This document shows positions 9,226 to 16,612 of a stretch of 45,126 nucleotides of DNA, in pieces (positions within the stretch are counted from its first letter, which is position 1; the number at the start of each line of letters is the position of its first letter). The notes beneath the pieces were generated by a model, which was given only the letters and a program-made list of their open reading frames with translations, did no database searches and was not told where the DNA came from. Made by a program: the position numbers and the translations under genes. Source of the stretch: an uncultured bacterium (GTDB taxonomy: Bacteria; Verrucomicrobiota; Kiritimatiellia; RFP12; UBA1067); assembly GCA_902780865.1 (NCBI GenBank), contig CACZHC010000052.1:1-45126 (forward strand), given 5' to 3'.

Positions 9226-9657
9226 ATGGCGGCTACGCGCAGACAGGCCCGCGAATGGGCGATTCAGATGCTGACGGCGGCGGATCTAAATCCGCCGGAC
9301 GACGTCGGGCAGTTCATGGTTTCCTTCTGGGAAGAGCTTTCCTCTCTCGACAGCGAAGAGGGGAGAGCCAGTCCCAAGGGTGAGATGAAGGATTTCGCTG
9401 AAGCGCGCGTAGTTGGCGTCCTTGCTAACCAAAAGGAGATAGACGAGATACTTGTCCCGCTTCTTGCGAAATGGGATCTCTACCGCCTCGGCACAATAGA
9501 ACGCGCCGTCCTCAGGATGGGCGTATGGGAAATGAAGTGGTCGGACGTCCCGAAGCCCGTCGTCATCAACGAGGCGATCGACCTTGCCAACTGGTTCTCT
9601 ACCCCCAAGTCGAGGACGCTTATCAATGCAGTCCTCGACAAGTACGCGAAGGGTTAG
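9226..9657 (+). CDS. nusB: Transcription antitermination factor NusB
   Basis: A 143-residue all-helical RNA-binding protein that works with NusE (S10) on boxA RNA to prevent premature termination in rRNA operons. The N-terminal RRQAREWAIQML helix, the LVPLLAKWDLYRLGTIERAVLRMGVWEM core and the NEAIDLANWF segment are typical; length fits the family. The ATG at 9226 is preferred over an upstream in-frame codon because the latter overlaps the promoter. Linkage to rib genes is common in other bacteria, often with ribH, but here ribD and ribE follow directly. Confidence 0.93.
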   Translation: MAATRRQAREWAIQMLTAADLNPPDDVGQFMVSFWEELSSLDSEEGRASPKGEMKDFAEARVVGVLANQKEIDEILVPLLAKWDLYRLGTIERAVLRMGVWEMKWSDVPKPVVINEAIDLANWFSTPKSRTLINAVLDKYAKG

Positions 9658-9746
9658 GAGTTGGAGTTCAGAGTTGGAGTTGGAGAGTGGAGGATTAGGA
9701 GTTAGGGGTCAGGAGTCAGTACGCAGTAGTTAGGAGTTTGGAGATT
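9655..9746 (+). repeat. G-rich degenerate GGAGTT-type spacer between nusB and ribD
   Basis: The 92-base interval is almost devoid of C and is built of degenerate GGAGTT / GGAGTCAG / TTAGGAG phrases. It holds several AGGAG cores, the last at 9732-9736 acting as the likely ribosome-binding site of ribD. No FMN riboswitch consensus is recognisable. Confidence 0.7.
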
Positions 9747-10805
9747 GTGAAAGACGCCGAATATATGGAGAGGGCTGTCGAGCTTGCGGCGCGCGGGCTT
9801 GGACACACAAGGCCTAATCCCGCAGTCGGCGCAGTGATAGTGAAGGGCGGCAAGATAGTCGGCGAAGGCTGGCACAAAAAGGCCGGAAAGGACCATGCTG
9901 AAGTCGCCGCGATCAAGAACGCGGCGCGGCGCGGCGCAAAGATTCTCAAGGGCGCGACGATCTACGTGACCCTCGAGCCCTGCTCGAAGCCGGGGCGCGT
10001 GGGCGCGTGCACAGACGCGATCATCGCCGCGGGAATCTCGCGTGTCGTCTACGCAATCCCCGACCCCAACCCGAAGAATCGCGGCAAGGCGAAGCGCGCT
10101 CTCGCGAAATGCGGCGTCCGGTGCGAGCGATTCAAGGGCGACAAGGAGTTGTTGTCTGAGTGCGGGGGTCTCGTCAACGCCTTCCGCAAGCATGTCCTGA
10201 CGGGCCTTCCGTATGTCACGGTCAAGATTGCAATGTCGCTTGACGGAAAGATCTGCGACGACTGGGGCGACTCGAACTGGATCTCCTGCGAAGCGTCCCG
10301 GCGCCGCACGAACCGGCTGCGCGAAACCGTGGACGCGATCATGGTCGGCGCCGAGACGGTGAGGAAAGACAATCCGTCGCTTCTTGCACGCATAAAGCCG
10401 AACAAGGACTTGATCCGCGTCGTAATCTCGAAAAGCGGGAAGCTTCCGAAGAAGGCCCGGGTCTTCACGGACGGAAAGAACCCCACTCTTGTTTTCGACG
10501 ACGCGAAGAAGGCGCTTTGCGAGCTCGGCAAGATGGGCGTCATGTCCGTTCTCTGCGAGGGCGGCCTAAAGCTTGCGGGATATCTCGCCGACCACGGGCT
10601 TGTCGACGAGTGGATCACCGTCATGGCCCCGGTTTTCATCGGACCGCGGCGAATCGCAAGGGCGATCCGGGGCACGGCTTTTTACGACACATGTTTCTTT
10701 GCTTATGGAGATGCCTTCTTTGACGCAGGACTTTCCGACTACGCGACATGGAATGGCGACGGTTATCCCAATCCGCCGATTGTCCAGCACATCGAAACCC
10801 CATAG
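9747..10805 (+). CDS. ribD: Bifunctional riboflavin biosynthesis deaminase/reductase RibD
   Basis: A 352-residue enzyme catalysing the second and third steps of riboflavin synthesis from GTP. The N-terminal deaminase domain has the zinc ligands in HAEVAA and PCSKPGRVGAC, and TRPNPAVGAVIV. The C-terminal reductase domain has YVTVKIAMSLDGKI, a MVGAETVRKDNPSL segment and the CEGGLKLAGYL motif. The start is taken as GTG 9747, giving MKDAEYMERAVELA, which matches how family members begin; AGGAG at 9732-9736 is ten bases upstream. TTG 9738 is possible but too close to that site. ribE follows 12 bases after the stop. The genes for GTP cyclohydrolase/DHBP synthase and lumazine synthase are not in the window. 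Confidence 0.93.
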   Translation: MKDAEYMERAVELAARGLGHTRPNPAVGAVIVKGGKIVGEGWHKKAGKDHAEVAAIKNAARRGAKILKGATIYVTLEPCSKPGRVGACTDAIIAAGISRVVYAIPDPNPKNRGKAKRALAKCGVRCERFKGDKELLSECGGLVNAFRKHVLTGLPYVTVKIAMSLDGKICDDWGDSNWISCEASRRRTNRLRETVDAIMVGAETVRKDNPSLLARIKPNKDLIRVVISKSGKLPKKARVFTDGKNPTLVFDDAKKALCELGKMGVMSVLCEGGLKLAGYLADHGLVDEWITVMAPVFIGPRRIARAIRGTAFYDTCFFAYGDAFFDAGLSDYATWNGDGYPNPPIVQHIETP

Positions 10806-10817
10806 TCCCCGCCCCTT

Positions 10818-11447
10818 ATGTTCACAGGCCTTATACAGAGAATCGGAACGGTAAAGCGCGTCTCGCGCGGGGCTGGGCTCGTTGTCGAGATCGCGGCGGA
10901 TACGCCGTGGTCGAAACCTCTCGAAGAGGGCGAGTCGGTCGCGGTGAATGGCGTGTGCCTTACAGTAGTCAAGTGCGACGGCTCGCGATTCACGGCGGAC
11001 GTCCTGAGAGAGACCGAGTCGCGCACTGGGCTCGGCGAGCTCGTGCCGGGCGCGAAGGTTAACTTAGAGCGCGCGCTTAGGGCGGGCGACGCGATGGGCG
11101 GGCATATCGTCCAGGGTCATGTCGACTGCCGCGGCACAATTGCCGCGAAGATGCCGAAGGGCCGCGACTTCCAGCTCAAGGTCAGGTGTGGCCGCGTTCT
11201 TGCGTCGCAATCGGTTCTCAAGGGCTCGATCGCAATCGACGGCGTGTCGCTCACGATTTCCGTTCTTGGCGACGATTGGCTCGCCGTAGACCTCATTCCG
11301 ACTACTGCGAAGGAGACTACGCTTGGCTCAAAGAAGGTCGGAGATGCCGTCAACCTCGAGGGCGACATCGTCGGCAAATACGTCGCGAAAGCGGCGAAGC
11401 CGAGTGGCCTTACTGAGGCGGCCCTGCAGAACGCCGGATTTATTTGA
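10818..11447 (+). CDS. ribE: Riboflavin synthase alpha subunit
   Basis: A 209-residue protein that dismutates two molecules of 6,7-dimethyl-8-ribityllumazine to riboflavin. The two tandem lumazine-binding barrels are visible: the first starts MFTGLIQRIGTV and carries VAVNGVCLTV; the second carries GGHIVQGHVD, SIAIDGVSLTI and DLIPTTAKETTLG. Length is normal. It is translated from the same transcript as ribD. Its TGA stop is also the TGN part of the extended -10 of hisB. Confidence 0.95.
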   Translation: MFTGLIQRIGTVKRVSRGAGLVVEIAADTPWSKPLEEGESVAVNGVCLTVVKCDGSRFTADVLRETESRTGLGELVPGAKVNLERALRAGDAMGGHIVQGHVDCRGTIAAKMPKGRDFQLKVRCGRVLASQSVLKGSIAIDGVSLTISVLGDDWLAVDLIPTTAKETTLGSKKVGDAVNLEGDIVGKYVAKAAKPSGLTEAALQNAGFI

Positions 11448-11453
11448 TATAAT
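11445..11453 (+). promoter_or_regulatory. Extended -10 promoter of hisB, predicted leaderless start
   Basis: TGATATAAT: a perfect TATAAT at 11448-11453 preceded by TGA, which is the ribE stop codon. The hisB ATG follows after exactly six bases, so the mRNA should begin at the start codon. Confidence 0.68.
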
Positions 11454-11459
11454 ATCACC

Positions 11460-12044
11460 ATGAGAACGGCTAAAATATCGCGCGACACCAAGGAAACGAA
11501 GATTGCCCTTGAGCTGAACCTCGACGGTTCCGGCGAGGGGGAGATATCGACTGGCATCGGGTTTTTCGACCACATGCTCGAGCTCCTCAAGAAGCATGCG
11601 CTCATCGACCTCACCGTAAAGGCGGAAGGCGACCTCAAGGTCGACTACCACCACACCGTCGAGGACGTTGGGCTTGTGCTCGGCAAGGCGCTCGACAAGG
11701 CGCTTGGCGACAGGAAGGGCATCGTCCGCTACGGCTTTGCGTCGATTCCGATGGACGAGGCGCTGTGCGAGACTTCGCTCGACCTCGGCGGCCGTCCGTT
11801 CCTCGTCATGCAGTGCGCGATGAAGCACATGTTCGTCAAGGACTTTGAGGTTAAGCTCGTCGAGGAGTTCTTCCGTGCAGTTTCCGTCGAAAGCCGCTCG
11901 AACATCCACCTCCGCCAGATTTACGGCGACGAGGCGCATCACGTTTGCGAGGGGCTTTTCAAGAGCTTTGCCCGCGCGCTTCGCCAGGCAAAGGCAGTCG
12001 ACCCGAACGAGAAGGGTGTCCCCTCGTCGAAGGGAGTCATCTGA
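11460..12044 (+). CDS. hisB: Imidazoleglycerol-phosphate dehydratase
   Basis: A 194-residue enzyme that dehydrates imidazoleglycerol phosphate to imidazole acetol phosphate in histidine synthesis. The metal-binding histidines appear in GFFDHMLELLKKH, DYHHTVEDVG, FVKDFEVKLVEEFF and DEAHHVCEGLFKSFARAL. It is the monofunctional form, without the histidinol-phosphatase domain of E. coli HisB. There is no Shine-Dalgarno sequence; the ATG is six bases after a -10 box. hisA follows one base after the stop codon. Confidence 0.96.
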   Translation: MRTAKISRDTKETKIALELNLDGSGEGEISTGIGFFDHMLELLKKHALIDLTVKAEGDLKVDYHHTVEDVGLVLGKALDKALGDRKGIVRYGFASIPMDEALCETSLDLGGRPFLVMQCAMKHMFVKDFEVKLVEEFFRAVSVESRSNIHLRQIYGDEAHHVCEGLFKSFARALRQAKAVDPNEKGVPSSKGVI

Positions 12045-12045
12045 C

Positions 12046-12771
12046 ATGGTAATACTCCCCGCAATCGATCTCAAGGACGGCAAATGCGTGCGGCTCAGGC
12101 AGGGCCGTGCTGACGATGTCACTGTCTATGGCGACGATCCGGCGGCGCAGGCGAAGGACTGGCGCGAGCAGGGCGGCGAGGAACTTCATGTCGTCGACCT
12201 TGACGGCGCTTTCGCCGGAACGCCGAAGCATGCCGAGACGATTGCACGCATAATCGAGGCGTTCGGTGGCCCAGTCGAAGTCGGCGGCGGTCTTCGCGAC
12301 GCCGAGTCGCTTCGCGCCGTCATCGAGGCGGGTGCTGCGCGCGCGATAATCGGGAGCGCCGCTCTCGAGGACCCCGCGTTTCTTTCCGAGGCCGTCGAGC
12401 TTTATGGAGACAAGATCGCCGTCGGCATCGATGCGCGAAACGGCTTCGTCCAGACGAAGGGCTGGGTCGAGACCACCAAGGTAAAGGCGACCGAGCTCGC
12501 CGCTGCCGTCGCCAAGGCCGGCGTGAAGACGATAATCTACACCGACACCGCGACAGACGGAATGCTCGGCGGGCCCAACCTTACGCAGATGGCTGCGATT
12601 TGCGACGCTGCGCCGACATGCCAGATAACGGCCTCTGGCGGCGTAAGCTCTCCGTTCGACATCGAAAACCTGAAGGCGCTCGAGCGTCCCAACCTGAGGG
12701 CTGCGATTGTCGGCAAAGCGCTCTATGACGGGCGCACGACGCTCAAGGAAATCAAGCGCGCTGCGCTCTGA
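12046..12771 (+). CDS. hisA: Phosphoribosylformimino-5-aminoimidazole carboxamide ribotide isomerase
   Basis: A 241-residue TIM-barrel isomerase of histidine synthesis. It starts VILPAIDLKDGKCVRL with the catalytic Asp of AIDLK, has the phosphate-binding VEVGGGLRD and ASGGVSS loops and the second catalytic Asp in YTDTATDGML. AGGGAG at 12031-12036 inside the hisB end serves as ribosome-binding site. The other his genes are not in the window, so the pathway genes are scattered. Confidence 0.95.
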   Translation: MVILPAIDLKDGKCVRLRQGRADDVTVYGDDPAAQAKDWREQGGEELHVVDLDGAFAGTPKHAETIARIIEAFGGPVEVGGGLRDAESLRAVIEAGAARAIIGSAALEDPAFLSEAVELYGDKIAVGIDARNGFVQTKGWVETTKVKATELAAAVAKAGVKTIIYTDTATDGMLGGPNLTQMAAICDAAPTCQITASGGVSSPFDIENLKALERPNLRAAIVGKALYDGRTTLKEIKRAAL

Positions 12772-12774
12772 CAA

Positions 12775-15228
12775 ATGATCCAGACTCCGGCTCCCGAATC
12801 GTTTCTTCTCAGGTGGCGCGGCGACGTGCTATCTGTAACGCTTACGCTCGAAACGCCGCGCAAGGGCCGCGCGGCGTTTCGCACGAACATTGGCCGCGCC
12901 CGCGTGCGCCGGCGCGAAATCATCGCGGAGACCGAGAGAGGGGAGACGCCGCTTGCACGCGCGTGGACTGACATTCCGCTCGTGGAAACGGAGCCAGGTG
13001 TTTTCAAGGCCGACATTCTCCTTGATGAAGTCGGCATTTTCTCTGGTAAGGCGTGCTTTTTCCCCGAGGGGTCTAATGTTCCCGAATGGCCCGAGGGACG
13101 CAACCTCCATGTCAAGGTCGAGAGCGCGGAAACGCGGGCGAACAATACGATATACACCGTCTTCCCCCGTCAGTTCGGCTCGTTCCGCGAAGTAGCGCGG
13201 CGTCTCGACCACATCATGGACAGGATGGGCTTTCGCATCATCCAGACGCTTCCGCCTTTTCCCGTCCCGACGACATACGCCGTAATGGGCGAGTACGGCT
13301 GCCCGTTTGCCGCGACAGATTTCTTCTCCGTTGATCCGGCGATGGCGGAGTTCGACGAGTTCACGACGCCGCTTGACCAGTTTAGGGAGCTCATAGACGC
13401 GGTTCACGCGCGCCATGGGCTTTTGCTCGTCGACCTTCCGGCGAACCACACCGGCTGGGCGTCGACGCTTCAGACCCACCATCCCGACTGGTTCCACAAG
13501 GAGGACGACGGGCGGTTCCACTCCCCGGGCGCGTGGGGCGTGAAGTGGGCCGATCTTGTCGAGCTCGACTACTCGAACCCCGAGCTTCGCGCCTACATGG
13601 CGGACGTGTTTCTCTTCTGGTGCCGCAACGGAGTCGACGGCTTCAGGTGCGACGCCGGGTACATGATTCCCCTGAAGACGTGGGAGTACATCGTATCCCG
13701 CGTCCGCGAGGAATATCCCGATACGATCTTCATGCTTGAGGGGCTTGGCGGGGACCTTAAGCTCACCGACGATCTTCTCGCCGTGGCAAACCTCGACTGG
13801 GCGTACTCCGAGATATTTCAGACCTACGACCGCGGTGCCTTCGAATGGTATCTTCCGGGCGCAATCGCGAGGAGCGAGAAGTTCGGCACGCTCGTCCACT
13901 TCGCGGAGACGCACGACAACGACCGGCTTGCGAAGAAGGGCGAGACATACGCGAAGCTCCGCGTCCAGCTCGCGGCGCTGCTCTCCTGGCAGGGTGCGTG
14001 GGGAATCGCCAACGGAGTCGAATGGTTCTGCCGCGAGAAGATCGACGTCCACGGCAAGAATGACCTCGCGTGGAACAGCGAATCGAACATGGTCGACCTG
14101 ATCGCGAAGCTCAACCACATATTGAGAAACGACCCGACGTTCTCCGGTGCGAGCCGCCTCTCGCTCGTCACTCGCGGCGAGGGCAACACGCTTGCGGTCG
14201 TGCGCGAAGGCGGCGATGAAGCGGATGGCAGAAAGGTTCTTGTACTCGCAAACCTCGACTGCAGCGCGCCTGCGATGATCGACTGGGATCGCGCGACGTT
14301 CCAATACGACGAGGCCTTTGACTTGCTTTCAGAGCGCAAGGTCAAGACCTCCGGCCCGGTGCCGCTGAAGCCAGGCGAAGTTCTTTGCCTCGCGACCTCC
14401 TCCGTCCAGGCGAAGTCGCGTACAACTCAAATCCTCAAGCCCACAAACCCTCAAGCCCTCAAACCCTCCTTCCACTGGGTCTTCCCGCGTGACCTCCAAC
14501 GCGTCGTGTGCGTTCCGGAGAACGAATGGGTGGAGGTTTCCGCCGAATGTCATTTCAGGGTTCGCCTCATCGATCCGGAGATCGGCAAGACGCTTAGGGT
14601 TTACCGTTCGCACCCAGACGGGAAGAGGCACGTGGCGATGTTCGACGCGCCTCACTACAAGGGCGACGGCACGCATTGCCGCGAGCTTGAGATAATGGTC
14701 GTCGTCTACCCCGAGGGCAAGGCGATGCGTACGAGCGCAAAGTTTCTCGTCCCGCCGACGCCAAAACTCGCCGCGGCGAAGCTCGTCCTGGCAGGTGACG
14801 AGGTGCGCAAGCATCCCGAGTACAGGACTATCCTTTCCAATGGTGCCGGCGCAGCATCTCAGATGCGTCTTGGCTGGGGCGACATCGCGAGCCAGTATGA
14901 CGCGATTCTTGCTGCAAACCCGAATCCGAACGTGCCGTCCGACAGATTGAACCTCTGGACGCGCACGCGCTGCTGGCTTCAGCGCGAGGGATACATGCGC
15001 GAGATCGACGCGAAGTGCGTGACGTCATTTACCGCCGACCCTGCGGCTCGTCGTCTCGCGCTACGAGCGCGGCGACAACGACGTCGGCGACCAGGTGCGG
15101 ATAGTCTTCCGCCCCGACATCGAGTGGCGGAGCTTCCATTCCACTACGAAGGCGTATTCCGGGCTCGACAAGTTCTTCCCCGAGAAGACGTGCGAAACGG
15201 CTTCTGGCTTCGTCTTCGCTCCGTATGA
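12775..15228 (+). CDS. GH13 part of the broken debranching gene (open frame as sequenced)
   Basis: The uninterrupted frame from ATG 12775 codes for 817 residues. The first roughly 755 residues are genuine homologous sequence: the GH13 barrel, the octamer-repeat linker and part of the following domains. The last 60 or so residues (arginine-rich, after TADP) are out-of-frame read-through following the shift at 15039-15041. The start lies three bases after the hisA stop codon; the two may be co-transcribed. Confidence 0.72.
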   Translation: MIQTPAPESFLLRWRGDVLSVTLTLETPRKGRAAFRTNIGRARVRRREIIAETERGETPLARAWTDIPLVETEPGVFKADILLDEVGIFSGKACFFPEGSNVPEWPEGRNLHVKVESAETRANNTIYTVFPRQFGSFREVARRLDHIMDRMGFRIIQTLPPFPVPTTYAVMGEYGCPFAATDFFSVDPAMAEFDEFTTPLDQFRELIDAVHARHGLLLVDLPANHTGWASTLQTHHPDWFHKEDDGRFHSPGAWGVKWADLVELDYSNPELRAYMADVFLFWCRNGVDGFRCDAGYMIPLKTWEYIVSRVREEYPDTIFMLEGLGGDLKLTDDLLAVANLDWAYSEIFQTYDRGAFEWYLPGAIARSEKFGTLVHFAETHDNDRLAKKGETYAKLRVQLAALLSWQGAWGIANGVEWFCREKIDVHGKNDLAWNSESNMVDLIAKLNHILRNDPTFSGASRLSLVTRGEGNTLAVVREGGDEADGRKVLVLANLDCSAPAMIDWDRATFQYDEAFDLLSERKVKTSGPVPLKPGEVLCLATSSVQAKSRTTQILKPTNPQALKPSFHWVFPRDLQRVVCVPENEWVEVSAECHFRVRLIDPEIGKTLRVYRSHPDGKRHVAMFDAPHYKGDGTHCRELEIMVVVYPEGKAMRTSAKFLVPPTPKLAAAKLVLAGDEVRKHPEYRTILSNGAGAASQMRLGWGDIASQYDAILAANPNPNVPSDRLNLWTRTRCWLQREGYMREIDAKCVTSFTADPAARRLALRARRQRRRRPGADSLPPRHRVAELPFHYEGVFRARQVLPREDVRNGFWLRLRSV
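14427..14466 (+). repeat. Five tandem 8-bp units in the interdomain linker
   Basis: Five contiguous octamers: TCAAATCC, TCAAGCCC, ACAAACCC, TCAAGCCC, TCAAACCC. The stretch has almost no G, unlike the surrounding coding sequence, and encodes a QILKPTNPQALKPS-like linker between the GH13 part and the following domain. Confidence 0.85.
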
Positions 15229-15811
15229 TGGCTCCTTCGAGATGACTGTCGAGAACGGGGTCTACCACCATGAGCCGCAGTGGGAATACAACGTCTCCCA
15301 TTCCGAAGAAGCTGCGCGAGGGCAGGATGGATCAGGCGATCTCTACAGTCCCGGCTGGATATCGGCCGACCTCAAGGTGGGCGAACAGGTCGTAATGACC
15401 GGCGTCTACGAAGCCGATTCCGACCGCGGCAAATCCGCCGCGCCGTTCAGGTGGTGCGCCGAGCAGCTGCCGTCTGTCGTGACTGCGCCTGTCCCCGATG
15501 TTCTCGCTCGCTCGCTAGACCTCTTCATCGTGAAGCGCGACGACCTCAAGACGGTGATTGCGGGCTATCCGTGGTTCCTCGACTGGGGGCGCGACACCTT
15601 CATATTCATGCGCGGCATGATCGCCGCGGGCAAGATCACCGACTCCGTCCGCATCCTGAAGGCGCGCATTCGAGGAGAACGGCACTCTTCCCAACATCAT
15701 CTACGGCAACACCGCCGGGAACCGCGATACGACCGACGCGCAGCTCTGGTTCATCCGCTGTGTGCAGGAGATATGCGAAGCCGGCTGCGCGAACCAGATG
15801 ACGGCGCTTAA
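15041..15811 (+). CDS. Middle fragment of the broken debranching gene (frame 2)
   Basis: Homologous sequence resumes in frame 2 at the CTG at 15041 (LRLVVSRYERGDND) and continues to about 15668, including the GH133 hallmark GYPWFLDWGRDTFIF. Beyond 15668 this frame gives only out-of-frame residues up to the stop at 15809-15811. An internal ATG at 15095 exists but has no reason to be a real start. Confidence 0.6.
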   Translation: MRLVVSRYERGDNDVGDQVRIVFRPDIEWRSFHSTTKAYSGLDKFFPEKTCETASGFVFAPYDGSFEMTVENGVYHHEPQWEYNVSHSEEAARGQDGSGDLYSPGWISADLKVGEQVVMTGVYEADSDRGKSAAPFRWCAEQLPSVVTAPVPDVLARSLDLFIVKRDDLKTVIAGYPWFLDWGRDTFIFMRGMIAAGKITDSVRILKARIRGERHSSQHHLRQHRREPRYDRRAALVHPLCAGDMRSRLREPDDGA

Positions 15812-16559
15812 GAAGACTTGCGAGTCGATAGTCGACAACTACATCAAGGGCACGCCTAACGGAATCCACGTCGACAAGGAAAGCGCGCTCGTCTGGTCGC
15901 CTTCGCATTTCACGTGGATGGACACGAACTATCCGGCCTGCACGCCGCGCGTCGGCTATCCCGTCGAGATACAGGCGCTTTGGATTTCCGCTCTCAGGTT
16001 CCTTGGCCGCGGCGAACTCGCGGACAAGGCGCTCGATTCGCTGAAGCGACTCTTCAAGCGCAAGGACGCGCCGGGGTACTACGACTGCCTCTCCGCCCCA
16101 GGCGGCGAAAGCGCGGCGAACGCGGTGCCAGAAGATACTGTCCGGCCGAACGAGCTCTTCCTCATAACGCTTGGCATACTCGACGACAAGTCGATCATAG
16201 AGTCTACGGAGGAGCTGCTCGTTCCAGGCGGAATGCGCTCCTTAAACGCCGGCAACAGGCTCTACTGCGGCGTCTATGCCGGAGACGAGGACACGAAGCG
16301 CAAGCCCGCCTATCACAATGGAACCGTCTGGGGATGGGTGTTTCCGCTTTATGCCGAGGCGCTCGTCAAGACTGGTGCATGTTCGCGCTCTTCCGCGCTT
16401 TCGCTTCTCGCATCGTCCGTCGAGAACTTGAACGCTGGCTGCATCTGCCACGTCAGCGAAAATGCCGACGGCGACGCACCGCATGCCCAGAAGGGCTGCA
16501 CGGCCCAGGCGTGGAGCGACTCTGAGCTTTTGCGCGTCTGGCTCGAGATTTCACGCTGA
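15669..16559 (+). CDS. C-terminal fragment of the broken debranching gene (frame 3)
   Basis: From the TTC at 15669 (FEENGTLPNIIYG) frame 3 carries the rest of the GH133 alpha/alpha barrel, with DTTDAQLWF, FTWMDTNYP, GYPVEIQALW and YHNGTVWGW, to the TGA at 16557-16559. The first in-frame ATG is at 15762, inside the domain, so this is not an independent gene. Confidence 0.65.
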   Translation, partial: FEENGTLPNIIYGNTAGNRDTTDAQLWFIRCVQEICEAGCANQMTALKKTCESIVDNYIKGTPNGIHVDKESALVWSPSHFTWMDTNYPACTPRVGYPVEIQALWISALRFLGRGELADKALDSLKRLFKRKDAPGYYDCLSAPGGESAANAVPEDTVRPNELFLITLGILDDKSIIESTEELLVPGGMRSLNAGNRLYCGVYAGDEDTKRKPAYHNGTVWGWVFPLYAEALVKTGACSRSSALSLLASSVENLNAGCICHVSENADGDAPHAQKGCTAQAWSDSELLRVWLEISR

Positions 16560-16597
16560 GGCCTATTCGTGCGTCAGATGACCGGCGGGGGATATTT

Positions 16598-16606
16598 TGG
16601 TATAAT
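16598..16606 (+). promoter_or_regulatory. Extended -10 promoter of the alkaline phosphatase operon, leaderless geometry
   Basis: TGGTATAAT ends six bases before the ATG at 16613. An ATGACC at 16578-16583 with a 17-base spacer is a weak -35 candidate. The six-base interval leaves no room for a ribosome-binding site. Confidence 0.72.
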
Positions 16607-16612
16607 ATCTCC

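Larger units (their letters stand above)
12775..16559 (+). pseudogene. GH13 + GH133 bifunctional glycogen-debranching-type gene, broken by two frameshifts
   Basis: Corrected for two one-base shifts, this reads as one protein of about 1260 residues. The N-terminal half is a GH13 amylase-type barrel with nucleophile Asp293 (DGFRCDAGY), acid/base Glu322 (MLEGLGG) and Asp381 (ETHDND). A linker and beta domains follow. The C-terminal half is an amylo-alpha-1,6-glucosidase-like (GH133) alpha/alpha barrel with GYPWFLDWGRDTF, NIIYGNTAGNRDTTDAQLW and YHNGTVWGWVFPLYAEAL. The domain order is that of eukaryotic glycogen debranching enzyme (glucanotransferase then glucosidase). The reading frame moves from 1 to 2 at 15039-15041 and from 2 to 3 at about 15662-15668. 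Both sides of each break keep good homology, so the lesions are recent or are sequencing/assembly errors. As written, translation stops at 15228. No signal peptide is seen, which fits cytoplasmic glycogen turnover. Confidence 0.82.

Noticed and set aside
9658-9746. FMN riboswitch upstream of ribD
   Set aside because: The interval is a C-poor GGAGTT-type array and lacks the conserved FMN-element helices and loops.
15030-15680. Programmed ribosomal frameshifting in the debranching gene
   Set aside because: Two separate shifts would be needed; neither site has a recognisable slippery heptamer or stimulator, and the family is normally read in one frame. Mutation or sequence error is simpler.
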